From positions 7,384,501-7,448,500 of the forward strand of contig OZ038528.1 in assembly GCA_964036665.1 (NCBI GenBank): a DNA stretch of 64,000 nt, given 5' to 3'. The notes under the pieces are model-generated. The model ran no database searches and was not told the origin of the DNA. It saw only the letters and a program-made list of their open reading frames with translations. Numbering within the stretch: the stretch's first letter is position 1; the number at the start of each line of letters is the position of its first letter. The position numbers and the translations under genes were made by a program. This document shows, in pieces, positions 25,201-36,952 of this stretch. This stretch comes from Gordius sp. MW1 (Eukaryota > Nematomorpha > Gordioida > Gordea > Gordiidae).

Positions 25201-26809
25201 AGAGGGTCGGCCCGCCCTACCCGTTTTCAAAACTTCAAGGCCCGTCCAAGCGCCCGTAATTTTTTTTTAACACTTCAGGCCCGTCCGAGTCCGTCCGTAA
25301 AATTTTTAGGCTCGTTAAGCCCGTCCGTAAATTTTTCAAGCCCGTCCAAGCCCGTTAAAGCCCGTTTAGAAAAACGTTAGGTCCGCCCAAGCCCGTTCAG
25401 AAAAATTTTAAATTATTTAAAAAATAAAAATTTGTGAAATAATAAAGCACTACAATTTTAGGGCATTGTAACAAAAAAAGGGATTAAACTTATTTATAAT
25501 AAAAAAACAAAGCTAGCGAAAACTTACATTTACGTTTGTCAATAAAGTTAATTTCATTTAGACCTTTATTAAAATTAGATATAATTAAGTACACGTTATT
25601 TGACCCCACCAGTTTTAAAAAACATGTTATAAACTTATTTTAACTTTATATAGTTCATTTTATAATTTACAGAAAAAACACTATTTAAAAAACTACTTAA
25701 CTTTGTCAAAAAATTAAGTATTTTGCAACTTTATGATTTAAAATTGACAGTATAATTTTATTTATGCAGTAAGGTGGTTTCTTTATTATTTTATGATAAT
25801 AGTAATTTACATTTATATGATTATTTATATTTCTATATAATACTACCATTAAATTACTTTAAAAATTACATGAGAATATTCCACTTTCAACAATTTACTT
25901 TTATTTGATTAATTTAAGTTAATACACCTTAGAAGTTACAATTCAGTATTACCATTAGATAAAAATATTTTTAAAAATATTACATGAGAATATTTTAATA
26001 AGCAGTTTATAATGATTTGGATAATTTATATAAGTTAATACACCTAAGTTGAATATAACAAAAGTATTTATTAATTATATGGCACTAATAGTAATTATGC
26101 CAGTAAAATTTGTGATAAAATTAAACACAAAAATTATGGTGCATTGTAACTATGTATTTAAACTTATATAAAAGATTATACAAAGCTATAATCTTAGTTA
26201 TGCGAACGAAAATCTATAGCAAATAGAATAAAAGTGTTAAGTCAAATTTAGCGCTTGAAAACCAATAAATGCTACAGGATATACAAAAATTAGGGGTTAA
26301 AAAAATTAAGCAATTAATAATCTATATATTTGATAAAAATCATATATTTATATTGTCTGACTTTTAAGGACCTTTTTAATTCCATGACCGTTAAAATAAT
26401 CTCAGGCCCGTTCAAATCAGTTTTTAAAACGTCAGGTCCGTTAAAGCTCGTTAAAAAAATCTCAGGCCCGCCCGAGCCCGTTCATATTGTTAAGTCCGTC
26501 CAAGCCCGGCCCGTTAAAATTTTTATGATACAAAGTCCGTCCGTACCCGCCCGCGTTCTTAAATATTGGTGGTATTATTCTTTTTTTTTCTTCTTTAGAA
26601 CTTAAGGATTTTAAGGAACGCAGGATCGGTGCCTTCAAAAAAAATTTAGTAGAACTTGCCGAACTACAAATGAAGCACGCCAAAGTATTTAAAAACGCAT
26701 TTGTGTCAATATTAATATCGTTATCATTCTTGTTAATATCTGTATTGTAATTTAGGCCCAAGTGAGCCACCTCACAAATATTTTAGAGTCTCTGAGATCT
26801 GGGATTTAA
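22239..26809 (+). CDS. SNX6: Sorting nexin SNX5/SNX6 family (retromer-associated SNX-BAR)
   Basis: SNX5/6 proteins pair with SNX1/2 and bind endosomal membranes through a PX and a BAR domain to form recycling tubules. Exons: 22239-22244 (tentative, Met-Val), 22280-22378, 22414-22524, 22560-22681, 23142-23265, 23366-23461, 23525-23630, 23684-23759, 24134-24173, 24220-24306, 24882-24977, 25083-25146, 26599-26684, 26756-26809. Together about 388 residues, slightly shorter than human SNX6; all phases agree. PX segment: [72 protein letters not shown] segment: EVDDFF-type block [62 protein letters not shown]. The first three introns are each exactly 35 nt. The 1452-nt intron before 26599 contains a hAT MITE. 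The first exon and start codon are the weakest part. AATAAA at 26959 may be the poly(A) signal. Confidence 0.93.
25176..26576 (-). mobile_element. hAT-type MITE, family 1, in an SNX5/6 intron
   Basis: It starts TAGAGATCTGCAATGGGCCG, the reverse complement of the 3' end of the element at 7215-8169, and the two share both the GGGC-rich ends and AT-rich middle (for example the word TGGTGCATTGTA at 26130). The flanks ATTCTTTT (25168-25175 and 26577-26584) fit an 8-bp duplication; the right terminus itself is degraded. The native 3' splice site (TTCTTCTTTAG) survives just beyond the element, so the exon can still be joined. Confidence 0.75.
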
Positions 26810-27590
26810 AGAACGGATTTGTAAAGAATTATTGAATCAGGGAAGTTAATGGTTACATAACGGAAACCAGTTTTTATAGTACACACACATCCATCCATTG
26901 CAATCCGCAGTCAGCTACTCCTTTCATTGACCAACTTAACATTCTTTGAACAACTCTAATAAACGAATCGCCTTAAATTATTATTTTAGTTAAATTTTCT
27001 TTCATCGTGAACTATTTATAATTGTTAATATTATGGCTTCATTTCGCCAATTAAAGTTAAATACACGCGATGTGTGTTGCTTTGTACAATTTTGCTGTCC
27101 TGTTAAGTATAATAAACGCCCAAAAAATTGAGGAATTGTGTGTGTTTGATCATTTATAATGCATCGTTTATATCATTTACTCAGATCATTTAATAAGCTA
27201 GGCTGATTTCACTGGTCTACAAAAAAATCAACCTGGAAACGGTCAACATATCCTGATAGAGTTTTTTGTGGTGAACACAAATATGTTTTTCGTTTTTTTC
27301 CTATAGGTTAAGTTTTTTCGATATTTCGACTCAAAGTTGCGAAAGACCGTTTTTGAACCTTTTGGACGCTCAATAGAGCGATATTAAATAGCTAAAAGAA
27401 AAATTTAAACCTCTAAGTGGTAGAACCAACTTAATGTAAAACATTGAAAAATGATTTTTTCCCCTTATTGTTTTTACTTTTTCCAATATATCGAATATTC
27501 AATTAGTCCCTGGCATCCTTTGAGCCTCCCTTCTTCTTATTTTTATGGGCTGGGCTGGGTTAAATAAAGGGTGTTATTTAAATGCATAGT
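26810..27590. other. SNX5/6 3' flank
   Basis: No supported gene. AATAAA words at 26959 and 27109 could end the SNX5/6 transcript. A 32-codon frame starts at ATG 27032 but has no recognisable features. A G-rich word (TGGGCTGGGCTGGG) at 27547 resembles the termini of the hAT remnant at 30950-31865. Confidence 0.4.
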
Positions 27591-27595
27591 GAAAA

Positions 27596-28445
27596 ATTCC
27601 ATAATGCTCAGTTGTTTGTGCTCAGTTTTTAATTCAACTTGCTCAGATTTTTAATTAAAAATGTTCAGTTTTTTTTATGCTCAGATTTTAATTAAAAAGT
27701 GCTCAGTTTTTTTGTAAACAAATGTTCAGTAATATTTCAAAAAATGTTCAGTTTTTTTTTCAAAAAAATATTTCGTTTTTTTCAAAATATGCTCAGTTGT
27801 TATTAAAATCACTAAATCTAACCCTAACCCTTGCCTATATTACATTTTGCCTATATTACATTTTGCACAGAAGTGTTATTGAGCTGTGGAAACGCTAGAG
27901 AGCTTTAATAATAGTTATAAATTATTCATTTAAATCGCGTATTTATAAAAATTATTTTTATCTGTGGAAACCTTAGAGAGCTTTTATAATCGTTGTAAGT
28001 TATTACTCTATTTGTATAATAAAAATTGTCTATATTAAGTACATAAATCAAAGTATATTAAAAACAAACAAAATGATGCCTTTAATAATCATTTATTAAA
28101 ATAATATATATAAAAACCTAATAAAATGTTATAGCTGCTATATATAAGTGATATAACCAAAAATATTTTGAGGTGTAATAGCTCAGTGGATTGAACGTCT
28201 GACTAGCAGCTTCAATAGCTCGTACCTCGCAGGTTCGATACCCGCACCTATCTCGTTTTAAATAAAAATTAAAACCACTTTGCATAAAAAAACTTGGCAA
28301 GTAAAATTAATCTCTGAGCAAATAAATAAAAATCTGAACATTTAATAAAAAACTTAACATTTAATTCAAAACTTGGCAAATTGAATAAAAAACTTGGAAA
28401 ATGGCAATAAAAACTTTGCACTTTGAATAAAAAACTATGCAAAAT
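27596..28445. repeat. Inverted clusters of short repeats around a tRNA-like core
   Basis: From 27600 to 27805 the word TGCTCAG or TGTTCAG followed by T runs recurs about eight times at 25-35 bp spacing. From 28280 to 28440 the opposite-strand version appears (CTGAACATTTAATAAAAAAC and ACTTGGCAAATTGAATAAAA, also about eight times). The two clusters could pair as a long imperfect stem with the tRNA-like sequence in the loop. No coding content. Confidence 0.6.
28172..28249 (+). tRNA. tRNA-like sequence, probably a pseudogene or SINE head
   Basis: An A box (TAGCTCAGTGG) and a B box (GGTTCGATACC) are present about 45 nt apart, and GGTG at the 5' end can pair with CACC at the 3' end. The acceptor stem does not reach 7 bp, the D stem has a mismatch, and I could not fold a convincing 5-bp anticodon stem. 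It could be a class II tRNA with a long variable arm that has decayed, or a tRNA-derived SINE promoter. Confidence 0.4.
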
Positions 28446-28464
28446 AATTTGTTCTCTTAAATAA

Positions 28465-28550
28465 ATTGGGCGCTACGCCCCCAAACCCCCATCTCTTGGG
28501 GGCTCCGCCCCCAGACCCCCGGAGAAGGGGGGGAAGGGAAGAGGGGACGA
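28465..28550. repeat. G/C-rich hairpin cluster
   Basis: Two neighbouring palindromes, GGGCGCTACGCCCCC and GGGGGCTCCGCCCCC, are separated by CAAACCCCCATCTCTT-type spacers in otherwise AT-rich DNA, and are followed by a purine run (GGAGAAGGGGGGGAAGGG). No element boundaries can be defined. Confidence 0.6.
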
Positions 28551-28627
28551 CGACTCATCTACGTATAAATGTAGCATATTTGCTATGCAATTTATGGGCG
28601 AGAAAGGTGTCAAGGGGCGAGAATGCC

Positions 28628-29120
28628 TATAGGGGGTAGGATAATTGCTAGGGTTTCCCCCTTGGCTACTCCCACGCTAGTTACACAACATAAAACTCCA
28701 TTTTTTTTGGCCAAAAAAAATAAATGAAAATTCATTTTAATTTAAAACCTCAATTTTACTCGCCGTTTTATAACGTATGTTTTGTATGTGATAAAAATTT
28801 GAAGAGGAAAAAAGTATTTTTGAATTTGGCAAAAGCTGGCTATGTAACAAGGGATTGTTTTGTAAAATAAAATGTGAACAATACAATATTATTAAGGCAA
28901 TCAAAAAATTAAACGTCGTTTAAGGATAAATTGCATAAGCAATTAATATATAATGAATTATTTTTTTTTTACATAATTTTTTTTAACAGCAAATATTTCA
29001 AAAACTTGAAGTGTAAGGACTAGCTTTATAACCATTTTGGCATCTTTATTAAATCACTTAATAAAATCTAAAAAAATTGTTAAATATAGGGGGTAGGATA
29101 AATGCTAGGGTTTCCTCCTT
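28628..29120. repeat. Direct repeat TATAGGGGGTAGGATAA...
   Basis: The roughly 36-bp word beginning TATAGGGGGTAGGATAA and ending AGGGTTTCC(C/T)CCTT occurs at 28628 and again at 29085. Between them the sequence is AT-rich and non-coding. Function unknown. Confidence 0.5.
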
Positions 29121-29601
29121 ATCTAAGACAGCCAACCATATAATATATTTTTAACCTTATAAAAGCATATATATTTTTTTTATTGGGTTTATATATTTCA
29201 TTTAATTAGATTGTGATTTCATAGAAAACCTAAAAAGTATAGTTAAAAAAATATATACCTTAATGTATAAATCATTATAAATAAATAAGTGAGTTTAAAT
29301 ATTATTTTTACTTTTAAAAGTTTTGCCCCCCCCAATCCAAAACCTGGCTACGCCCATGTATATAGATATCCTAGGGCTACTATATTAATTATAGTTAATT
29401 AACATTTAATTATCTTAATATATTAGGCTTATTATCGACCTTGAAGGTACAAATAAACATCGGCATAGCCAGTGGGTGGCAAAGAGGGGCGGTTGCCCCC
29501 TCTAAACCCATAATTAATTTGAAATTTATTAAAACTATGACTAAGAAAAAATAATTTTTGATTTATAAGAGTCAAAACAAAAAAAGGAAAAAAAAATTTT
29601 C

Positions 29602-30830
29602 GATTCACATTTTGACCAATGGTCATTTTTTTTATTGGTCAGCACCCAACGGACGGCCAAAACATCTTATTATCAATGGTAGTAACAGGAACAATTTATT
29701 AATGTAAGAAAAAGTAATTATTCGAATTCCAAGCGGTTTTAGCAGTAAACAAGCCGAAATCATTCGGTGCGTGACCGAACAGCGTGACAAACAAATTGGA
29801 AAGTAAAACAAAAAACAAAACAAAAAAATTTTCGAATCACATTTTGGTCAATGGTCATTTTTTTCAATTGGTCAGTATCAACAGATGGTCTATAAATCAG
29901 TGTTAGCAAAAAAAGGAAAAAAAAAATTAGATTCACATTTTGACCAATGGTCATTTTTTTCATTGGTCAGCACCCAACGGACGGCCAAAACGTCTTATTA
30001 GCAATGGTAGTAACAGGAACAATCATAATAGTCGAAAAAAAAACGAAAAAATAATTTTCGAATCACATTTTGGCCAATGGTCATTTTTTTCCATTGGTCA
30101 GCAGCCAAAGTACGGCCAAAAAGTCTTATTATCAATGGTAGTAACAAGAACAATCATAATAGTCGAAAAAAAACGAAAAAATAAACTTGGATTCACATTT
30201 TGGCCAATAGTCATTTTTTCCAGTGGTCAGTAGCCAGAGGACGGCCAAAAAGGCATATTAACAATGGTAGTAACGGGAACAATCATAAGAGGCAAAAAAA
30301 ACCGGAAAAAATCACATTTTGGCCAATGGTCATTTTTTCTATCGGACAGCAGTCAGCGGACGGCTAAAAAGTCATAATAGCAATGGTATTAACAGGAACA
30401 ATCATATTAGTCAGAAAAAAGGGGAAAAAAAACTTGGATTCACATTTTGGCCAATGGTCATTTCATTCTATTGGTCAGCACCCAACGGACGGCCAAAAAG
30501 TCTTATTATCAATGGTAGTAACAATAACAATCATAATAGGCGAAAAAAACGGAAAAATTAAACTTGGATTCACATTTTGGCCAATGGTCATTTTTTCCAT
30601 CGGTCAGCAGCCAACGGACGGCCAAAAAGTCATAATAGCAATGGTAGTAACAGGCACAATCATAATAGGCGAAAAAAAACGGAAAAAATAAACTTGGATT
30701 CACATTGTGGCCAATGGTCATTTTTTCCATCGGTCAGCAGCCAACGGACGGCCAAAAAGTCATAATAGCAATGGTAGTAACAGGAACAATCATAATAGTC
30801 AAAAAAAACCCGGGATTCGAACCCAAAAAC
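29602..30830 (+). repeat. Satellite array, unit about 128 bp, nine copies
   Basis: The core CACATTTTGGCCAATGGTCA recurs near 29606, 29838, 29936, 30064, 30191, 30311, 30440, 30570 and 30700. Spacing is 120-130 bp once the array is regular. Each unit also holds CAGC(A/C)CCAACGGACGGCC, CAATGGTAGTAACAGGAACA and an A-rich end. The first interval (29606 to 29838) is irregular and includes non-repeat DNA. The roughly 40-bp word with GCGTGACAAACAAATTG occurs at both sides (29785 and 30912). All long open frames here are by-products of the repeat. Confidence 0.9.
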
Positions 30831-30949
30831 TGGTTAAATTAACAAAAATTAAAAGTAAACAAAAAAGACTTCGGTGCAAGACATCCACGTTCGGTGCGCA
30901 CGCCGAATAGCGTGACAAACAAATTGAAAAGTGAGCCCATAAATTGCAT

Positions 30950-31865
30950 AGCAATTAATAATATATTTTAATGGGCTGGGTTGGGCCTAAAATTTGATGG
31001 CCTGGGCTGAGAATTGTTGAATAATAAAAATTTAATTTTAAAATTAATATATTAATTCAAATTCTAATTAAGTTTTGGCAATTCTAAATTTTAATTTACA
31101 TCCGTCGCTTCCCATTTTACTAATTTATTTTATTCTATTAACATGTTAAAACCGCCAACTTTTAAATATATTGATAACGACAATGCTAAAAGCACCTCAA
31201 ATATATGGAAAGTATTTATGTTAGTTGTCTAATGATGTACAATTGAATATTTTTCTATGTTTGAAGAAGAAAAATCAGCATTTTCAGAAGAACTTGATGA
31301 GGTTCAAAAATATATTGATTTGAAATATACATCATCATCTTCTACCTCAAATGAAGCAAATGATGATAATGATCTTACATGGTGGAAAAACAACACCTGT
31401 GAATTTTTTTTATCTTAGTAAGCTAGCTACTCAATACTTAGCTACCCCAGCCTCCTCTGGAAGTCTTTTTCAGCTGCCGGCCGAGTTTTAGAAGAAAGGA
31501 GGTCACGGTTAAGCCGGAAAATCTAGAATCCATACTATACATCTATCATAATCTAAAACCTGGGGGTATTTAAAAATTTTATAAGCTATATACTTTTAAT
31601 TATTTTAAAAGTGAACCAATGGAAGTTAAATTTTTAAAAGATGGAATTGACACAGATGATTAATTTATATCATTTTATTGTATTTTAATATATATTTATT
31701 ATGAAAATAAATATATTTATACATTGTAAAGTGTGAATTAAATTTAGGAAGAGAAAATATTTAAGATGGGCTGGGTTTTGTTAGGCATGGGCTGGGCTGG
31801 CCTAAAAAAATGTTTGTGAGCATGGGTTGGGCTGGGCCGGAAAAAACCGGCCCATGCAGGACTCT
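30950..31865 (+). pseudogene. hAT transposase remnant with G/C-rich ends
   Basis: The ends are made of GGGCTGGGTTGGGCC-type words and the right end is GGCCCATGCAGGACTCTA, like the termini of the family 1 MITEs. Inside, 31370-31560 reads DDNDLTWWKNNTCEFF, then LATQYLATPASSGSLF and, in another frame, SAAGRVLEERRSRLS: this is the C-terminal dimerisation (hATC) domain of hAT transposases, with a stop and at least one shift. It is probably a deleted relative of the transposase that mobilised the MITEs here. Confidence 0.75.
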
Positions 31866-32689
31866 AGGCTACAGCACAAAGATTCCATTAATGCTCGCTT
31901 GCGCAAGCGGCAGAGAGAAGGGGGGAAGAAGCGTGCGTGCATCCACAACAAATATAAAGACGGGTCTGGTTTTGTTAATATACTTCTATAGCACGGCCAC
32001 AATAAAGAGTTATCTTTGGTACAATTCAATTTTAGCGATAAAACTTTAAACGCTAGATGGTCTCATGAAAATGTGTAAACGAGTATATAAGGTCTTTAAG
32101 GTGTCCAGGACTTCTTTTTATAATACATTTTAATATATTGAAAAGGTTGAGGAAAAATAAAATACCAATCGGAGATCCCATTGATATTCAATATTAAAAT
32201 TGATTTGATTGTAATTTTGCATTTTAACTATGCCAAAATTTAGAAAATCTAAGTCGTCGATGATTCGCAAGTATTTAATAAATGCCTTCTATTTTCGATG
32301 GATGGCAAGATCATTTTCTCCATATGCAATATTAACGGTTAAGCTCAAGAGTTCCTAAGGTCAAGGTTTGAGATGTTAGTTTCGAGTGATTTTCGTCGTT
32401 AGTCTAGGTCTTTAATCGTGAACCTTCGTATTCAAGTTATGGTATGTCTATGCTTGATTGGCGTCAACCCTTTCAGTGTTTGCGTAAATGATCAATTCAG
32501 TGTGATATATAATGGATGGGATCAAGAATTTTATTGATAATATAACAATTGACAAGGCAATAGTTTTATTCAGGCTTTGGTCGACCCAAATCACAAAACG
32601 TTTTCGCGTAGACAAGGTTCCAAGTAATATCCGTACATACAATTTTAAGTGGTAAAATCAAACAACGTTGGAGTAGCTGTTAACAACGG

Positions 32690-33430
32690 TAGGGGGAGGA
32701 AAGATATCTTCGACAATCAACGTGGGGAGGTTATTCGGGAAAAGTTAAAATAAAAATGATCTACTTTTCACTGTATATGTGGGTTTTTATATCGTTAAGG
32801 TTTTCTAACCCCGGCCTGTTCATGTTACTATTTACTTTTCCTTATATGGAAAAACTATTAAATTTTACTTATCTACTTTTACATCCCTTATTATATTGAC
32901 TACTCCTTCTATAGAAAAACTATTGAGTTTTACTTATCCCCTTTTTACATCTCTTATTATATTGACTACTCCTTATATAGAAAAACTATTAAGTTTAACT
33001 TATCTTTTTTTACATCTTTCGAACCTTTCCGGTCTTATTTTAATCACCATGAGGATACTATATTCAATCCCCTACACAAATATCTCTACTCTTGATACAC
33101 CTGCTCCCCTAATCTTAACTTTTACTTTTACTAAAATATCATTCCCCTATTCTAATTTTGACAGCTATTCCACCTAGAGCATTCCCTTCTTTAGATGTAT
33201 TGGTAATAAGCAATAAAAAGCCTTGGTAATAAACAATTAAAAGTAAGTCATATTCTTGAGGATATAATAAAAAGCCTTAGAAACAATTAAAGTTCGGCCT
33301 TATTCTATCTTTGGCATTCCTCACCCATTAATTAATACTTAACTTTTCCATCACTACTTAAAGAACTACTAAGGCAGGGGCAAATGGGGGTGAGGTGAGG
33401 TATTTAGGCTTCGTCGTTACGGATACGACA
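32690..33430 (-). mobile_element. Gypsy LTR in inverted orientation
   Basis: This is the reverse complement of the LTR at 41382-42150: shared words include TGTCGTATCCGTAACGACGA at the start (33430 downward), AACACCTCACC-type text, CTCTAGGTGGAATAGCTGTC and AACCTTAACGATATAAAA. Three copies of a roughly 75-bp unit (ACTATTAAGTTT... with TATTGACTACTCC) at 32830-33010 expand it. Homology fades near 32750. Its polypurine tract (GGGAGG) at 33431-33436 faces the plus-strand pol at 33519. Confidence 0.7.
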
Positions 33431-33518
33431 CCTCCCTTAATTTTTCAAGTGGAATTTATTCTAATTATAAACTTCCTGTACGGGTCCTTCATTATATAAT
33501 ACAAAGTCGATCCCACTT

Positions 33519-35160
33519 ATGTTGGGGCGATTACAAATTAATTGGTGTAATACTACCAATTTTAGTATTTCGGAACTTGGTGATCATAACTATTTGCATC
33601 CTTATGCGTATGTTGAATCGTTAACTACTTCTAGTGACGTTAATGAAAGCCTTTTTAAAACGGGAAGGTTTGAAATGTTAATAGAAGTTAAAGGGTTAAA
33701 ATGGGAAATAATTTTAGACACCTTAAAATTAGCTCGTCGAGTGAAAAATGAGAACGCTTACGCCAAAGTTAATAATTGGATTAGTAAGTACAGGTACGGT
33801 GGTATGGGGAGAATATGGATGAATTGTAATAATCTGTTAAACAACGAGAGTAATAGTAAATTAAGAAAGATAAGGGACAAAAGGATGGGTAGATATAAAT
33901 GGAAGGAAAAATTCTTAAATTGTGATAAAAAATATATTGTACAAAATAATCCCAACCGCGAACCTGAATTAAACGTTGTCAATGTTATTTTAGGTAAAGT
34001 CCCGACCATTGAAATACAATTAAATAAGGGCCCTGTAACCTTTATTTTTGATACGGGTTCTTCCGTAACGGCCATAAGCAAAAATGATTATTTTGCGAGT
34101 GGTATCGAAGGATTGTATACAGTTTCTAACTTAGAAATTAAGGTTTTCAATAATGAAAAGGTGCGTTTAGTAGGGCAATGTGAGGCACGCGTAACTATAA
34201 ACAACGTTAGTAGAAATTTGATGTTATACGTGTCGGAGACGGGGACGAGTAATATTTTCGGGTGGGACTGGATTCAGAGTTTTGACTTAGAGTGGCTTAA
34301 AATCATTAGAGGTATCCCTGGAAAATTTCGTAATTTTATTAAGGTAGAGGTGGTTTCTGAAAGGGGAGTTGAGGACCAAGCCCAAGACATATGGGACAAA
34401 TTTCCGCTTATGTTTAAGGGGGGATTAGGATGTCTGAAACGCTTTGAGGCTACCATGAAATTTAAGGAAGGTGTCAAACCCAAATTTTGTCCGGCCAGAA
34501 GAGTGCCGTACGAGTGGAGATCGGAGATTGAGGAAGAATTAAAAAAATGGGTTAAGGAGGGGATAACAAAGCCTGTGGTATTTAGTTATTGGGCAACCCC
34601 ATTAGTCCCCGTTAGGAAGGCGGACGGGAAATTGAGGCTCTGTGCTGATTTCCGCATTACCTTAAACCCCAGTATTGAACTGGTCAGATTCCCGTTGCCA
34701 AGACTGGAAGAGATATTGGTTAAACTGAGTGGGTGCAAGGTGTTTTCCAAAATCGACTTCGCTACTGCCTACCTGCAATTAAAGGTGTCAGAGGAAATGA
34801 GTCAGAGTTTAACCATTAACACCCATTTAGGCCTATTCACTTTTCTTAGGTTGCCTTTCGGCTTGAGCATATCGGCTCCCATTTTCCAAATGGCTATGAA
34901 TTCCTTATTTCAAGGCTTAGAAGGTGTTTTCTACTATATGGATGATCTATTAATAGCGGGGCGAAGTGAAGCCGAACATAATATCCGATTAATGGAGGTT
35001 TTAAGAATAATCGAAAATAATGGGTTAAGGGTGTCTAAAGAAAAATGTATATTTAGAGCAAACAAAATATCCTATCTAGGACATATTATTGAAAATGAAA
35101 CAATCCGACCTCTTGAAAACAAGGTAGCCGCATATTCGGGCCCCCAAATCTAAAAAAGAA
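33519..35160 (+). pseudogene. Gypsy element A: protease and reverse transcriptase
   Basis: First half of a Ty3/gypsy polyprotein. Residues 1-165 are a linker of unknown role; the retropepsin active site is FDTGSSVTAIS near residue 178 with a downstream NIFGWDW. Reverse transcriptase follows: FSYWATPLVPVRK, LCADFRITL, SKIDFATAYLQL, LPFGLSISAPIFQ and catalytic YYMDDLLIAG, then SYLGHII. The frame stops at 35151 and the protein resumes at 35161 in another frame, so a single shift breaks an otherwise intact pol. A gag and a primer-binding site are missing upstream. Confidence 0.9.
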
Positions 35161-36618
35161 TTGCAATCTTTTTTTGGATTAATAAACTACTACCATAAAT
35201 ATATTCCCCGGTTTGCGGCCCGAGCAAGGACATTATATGATCTAATAAAAATCAATACCATCTTTAAGTGGAGCGAAGAGGCGGAAGCGATATTTCAAGG
35301 TCTTAAAGAGTGCGTCGTAAAAGCTCCGGTCTTAATTTGCTTTAACCGAGACAAGGAAATACATATTGTAGTAGATGCGTCGCAAGAGGCGGTCGGAGGG
35401 GCATTACTACAAGTTATAGAGGGGATGGAACGACCCGTAAGCTGCTTTTCACGCAAATTCCGGGATCCCGAACTACGGTACTCCGTAATCGAAAAGGAAG
35501 CGTTGGCTGTGGTCTATGGCCTAGTTAAATGTCGGGAATATATTGTAGGTAAACACTTTACCTTGTACACTGATCACAAGCCCTTGGTATCGCTATTTCG
35601 GAAGGACAATCACGATCTGATGTTATCTTCGCGACTGCAGAGATGGTTGGTGGTGGTCGGAGCTTTTGATATGGACATAGCGTATCGTAAGGGAAATCGC
35701 AACTATCTGGCGGACACATTATCCCGCATGTATGGGGAAGGTAAAACTACGGATCCTGAAACGAATAAAATTGACGATTCGGTGGAGGGAATATATAATC
35801 AAGACGATACTCCCTGCGTATTGCATATATCCGAAGGAGGTCCCATCTCCTGGAACGATGTCAAAGAGGCGTCAACGGAGGACGTTGTAATCAAAAAATT
35901 GCGGGAGTGCCTTCAAGGACAGGCAGAATGGCCATTGGCGCTTATCGCATACCAGAGGGTTAAACAACAATTAAATTTAGTAGAAGGGGGTGTAAATAAA
36001 GGTTTGCGATTAGTAATCCCCAAAGGTCTTCGTCAAGAAGTGCTAAAAGAGCTCCATCTCGGACATCAAGGAATTGTGAAAATGAAGAGATGGGCCCGAG
36101 AATATGTTTGGTGGCCCCAAATAACTAAAGACATAATGGAGGTATGTCAGAGTTGCGAGGCGTGTAATAGAATCGCGGCTATGCCTCCAAAAGTAAAGGG
36201 TACGCGTTGGGTCATAACACATCATCCGTGGGACAGGATACATGTCGATTTCTTTGAATGTCTAGGGAACGTCTACTTTCTTGTTGTCGATGCGTGCACG
36301 AAATGGGTAGAGTATGAAAGGGTAAACGGTAGTTCTACGCGAATAGTAATAAGCGTCTTAAAAGGTTTAATAGCGAAGTTTGGTTTGCCAAAAACCATAG
36401 TTTCGGATGGAGGGCCGGCTTTTACCAGTCGACCATTTGGGGAATTTTGCAAAAGTCATGGGATGGAGCACATCATAACGGTGCCGTATCACCCTAGTTC
36501 CAATGGCCAAGCTGAACGTATGGTAGGGGTGGTTAAGGGGTGGCTATTAAAAGAAAAAGGTGGAGGGAGTGAACAATGGCTCATGAAGCTGATGTATCAC
36601 AACGCCGTCGGCAAATAG
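35161..36618 (+). pseudogene. Gypsy element A: RNase H and integrase
   Basis: Continues the polyprotein after the shift. RT connection FFGLINYYHKYIPRFA; RNase H with VDASQEAVGGALLQ, IEKEALAVVYG and YTDHKPLVSLF; integrase with the HHCC finger (HLGHQGIVKMKRWAREYVWW ... CEACN) and the D-D-E core: HVDFFE, SDGGPAFTSR and YHPSSNGQAERM. It ends by a stop at 36616 after a likely second shift; the integrase C-terminal part reads on in another frame at 36641-36952 (LGDMVWMRMYQGPNKWVKG). Confidence 0.9.
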
Positions 36619-36640
36619 GAAATCACCATCATCCAAATTT

Positions 36641-36952
36641 TTGGGACGTACAGGTCGTTTGCGATTAGATCACCTGATGCCCGAAGAGGGTAGGAGGAGG
36701 GAAGGAATGCCATTACGTTTTAAATTGGGGGACATGGTTTGGATGAGAATGTATCAGGGGCCCAATAAATGGGTAAAGGGGATAACTAGCCGTAGAAGGG
36801 GGGTACCGGTTAAGGGTGGCCAGGGAAACGGGGGTCGAGGTTTGGCGACATGTGGATCAGTTGAAGAAAAGGGGAGGGGTGTAGGGATATGTATTATACT
36901 TTACGCTTTATATTTTTCTATCGTATGTAGACACCCGATGTCATATATGTGA
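36641..36952 (+). pseudogene. Gypsy element A: integrase C-terminal domain
   Basis: The segment FKLGDMVWMRMYQGPNKWVKG resembles the SH3-like tail of gypsy integrases, where a GD-V-W motif is followed by W-G-I. It is out of frame with the D-D-E core by one step and frays after RRRG. Confidence 0.7.

Noticed and set aside
27805-27835. TAACCCTAACCC, telomere-like
   Set aside because: Only two units, inside a repeat cluster; not evidence of a telomere.
29940-30910. Plus-strand frames with repeated NGHFFHRSAANGRPKSHNSN peptides
   Set aside because: They simply translate the 128-bp satellite; frames shift between units, so no repeat protein is encoded.
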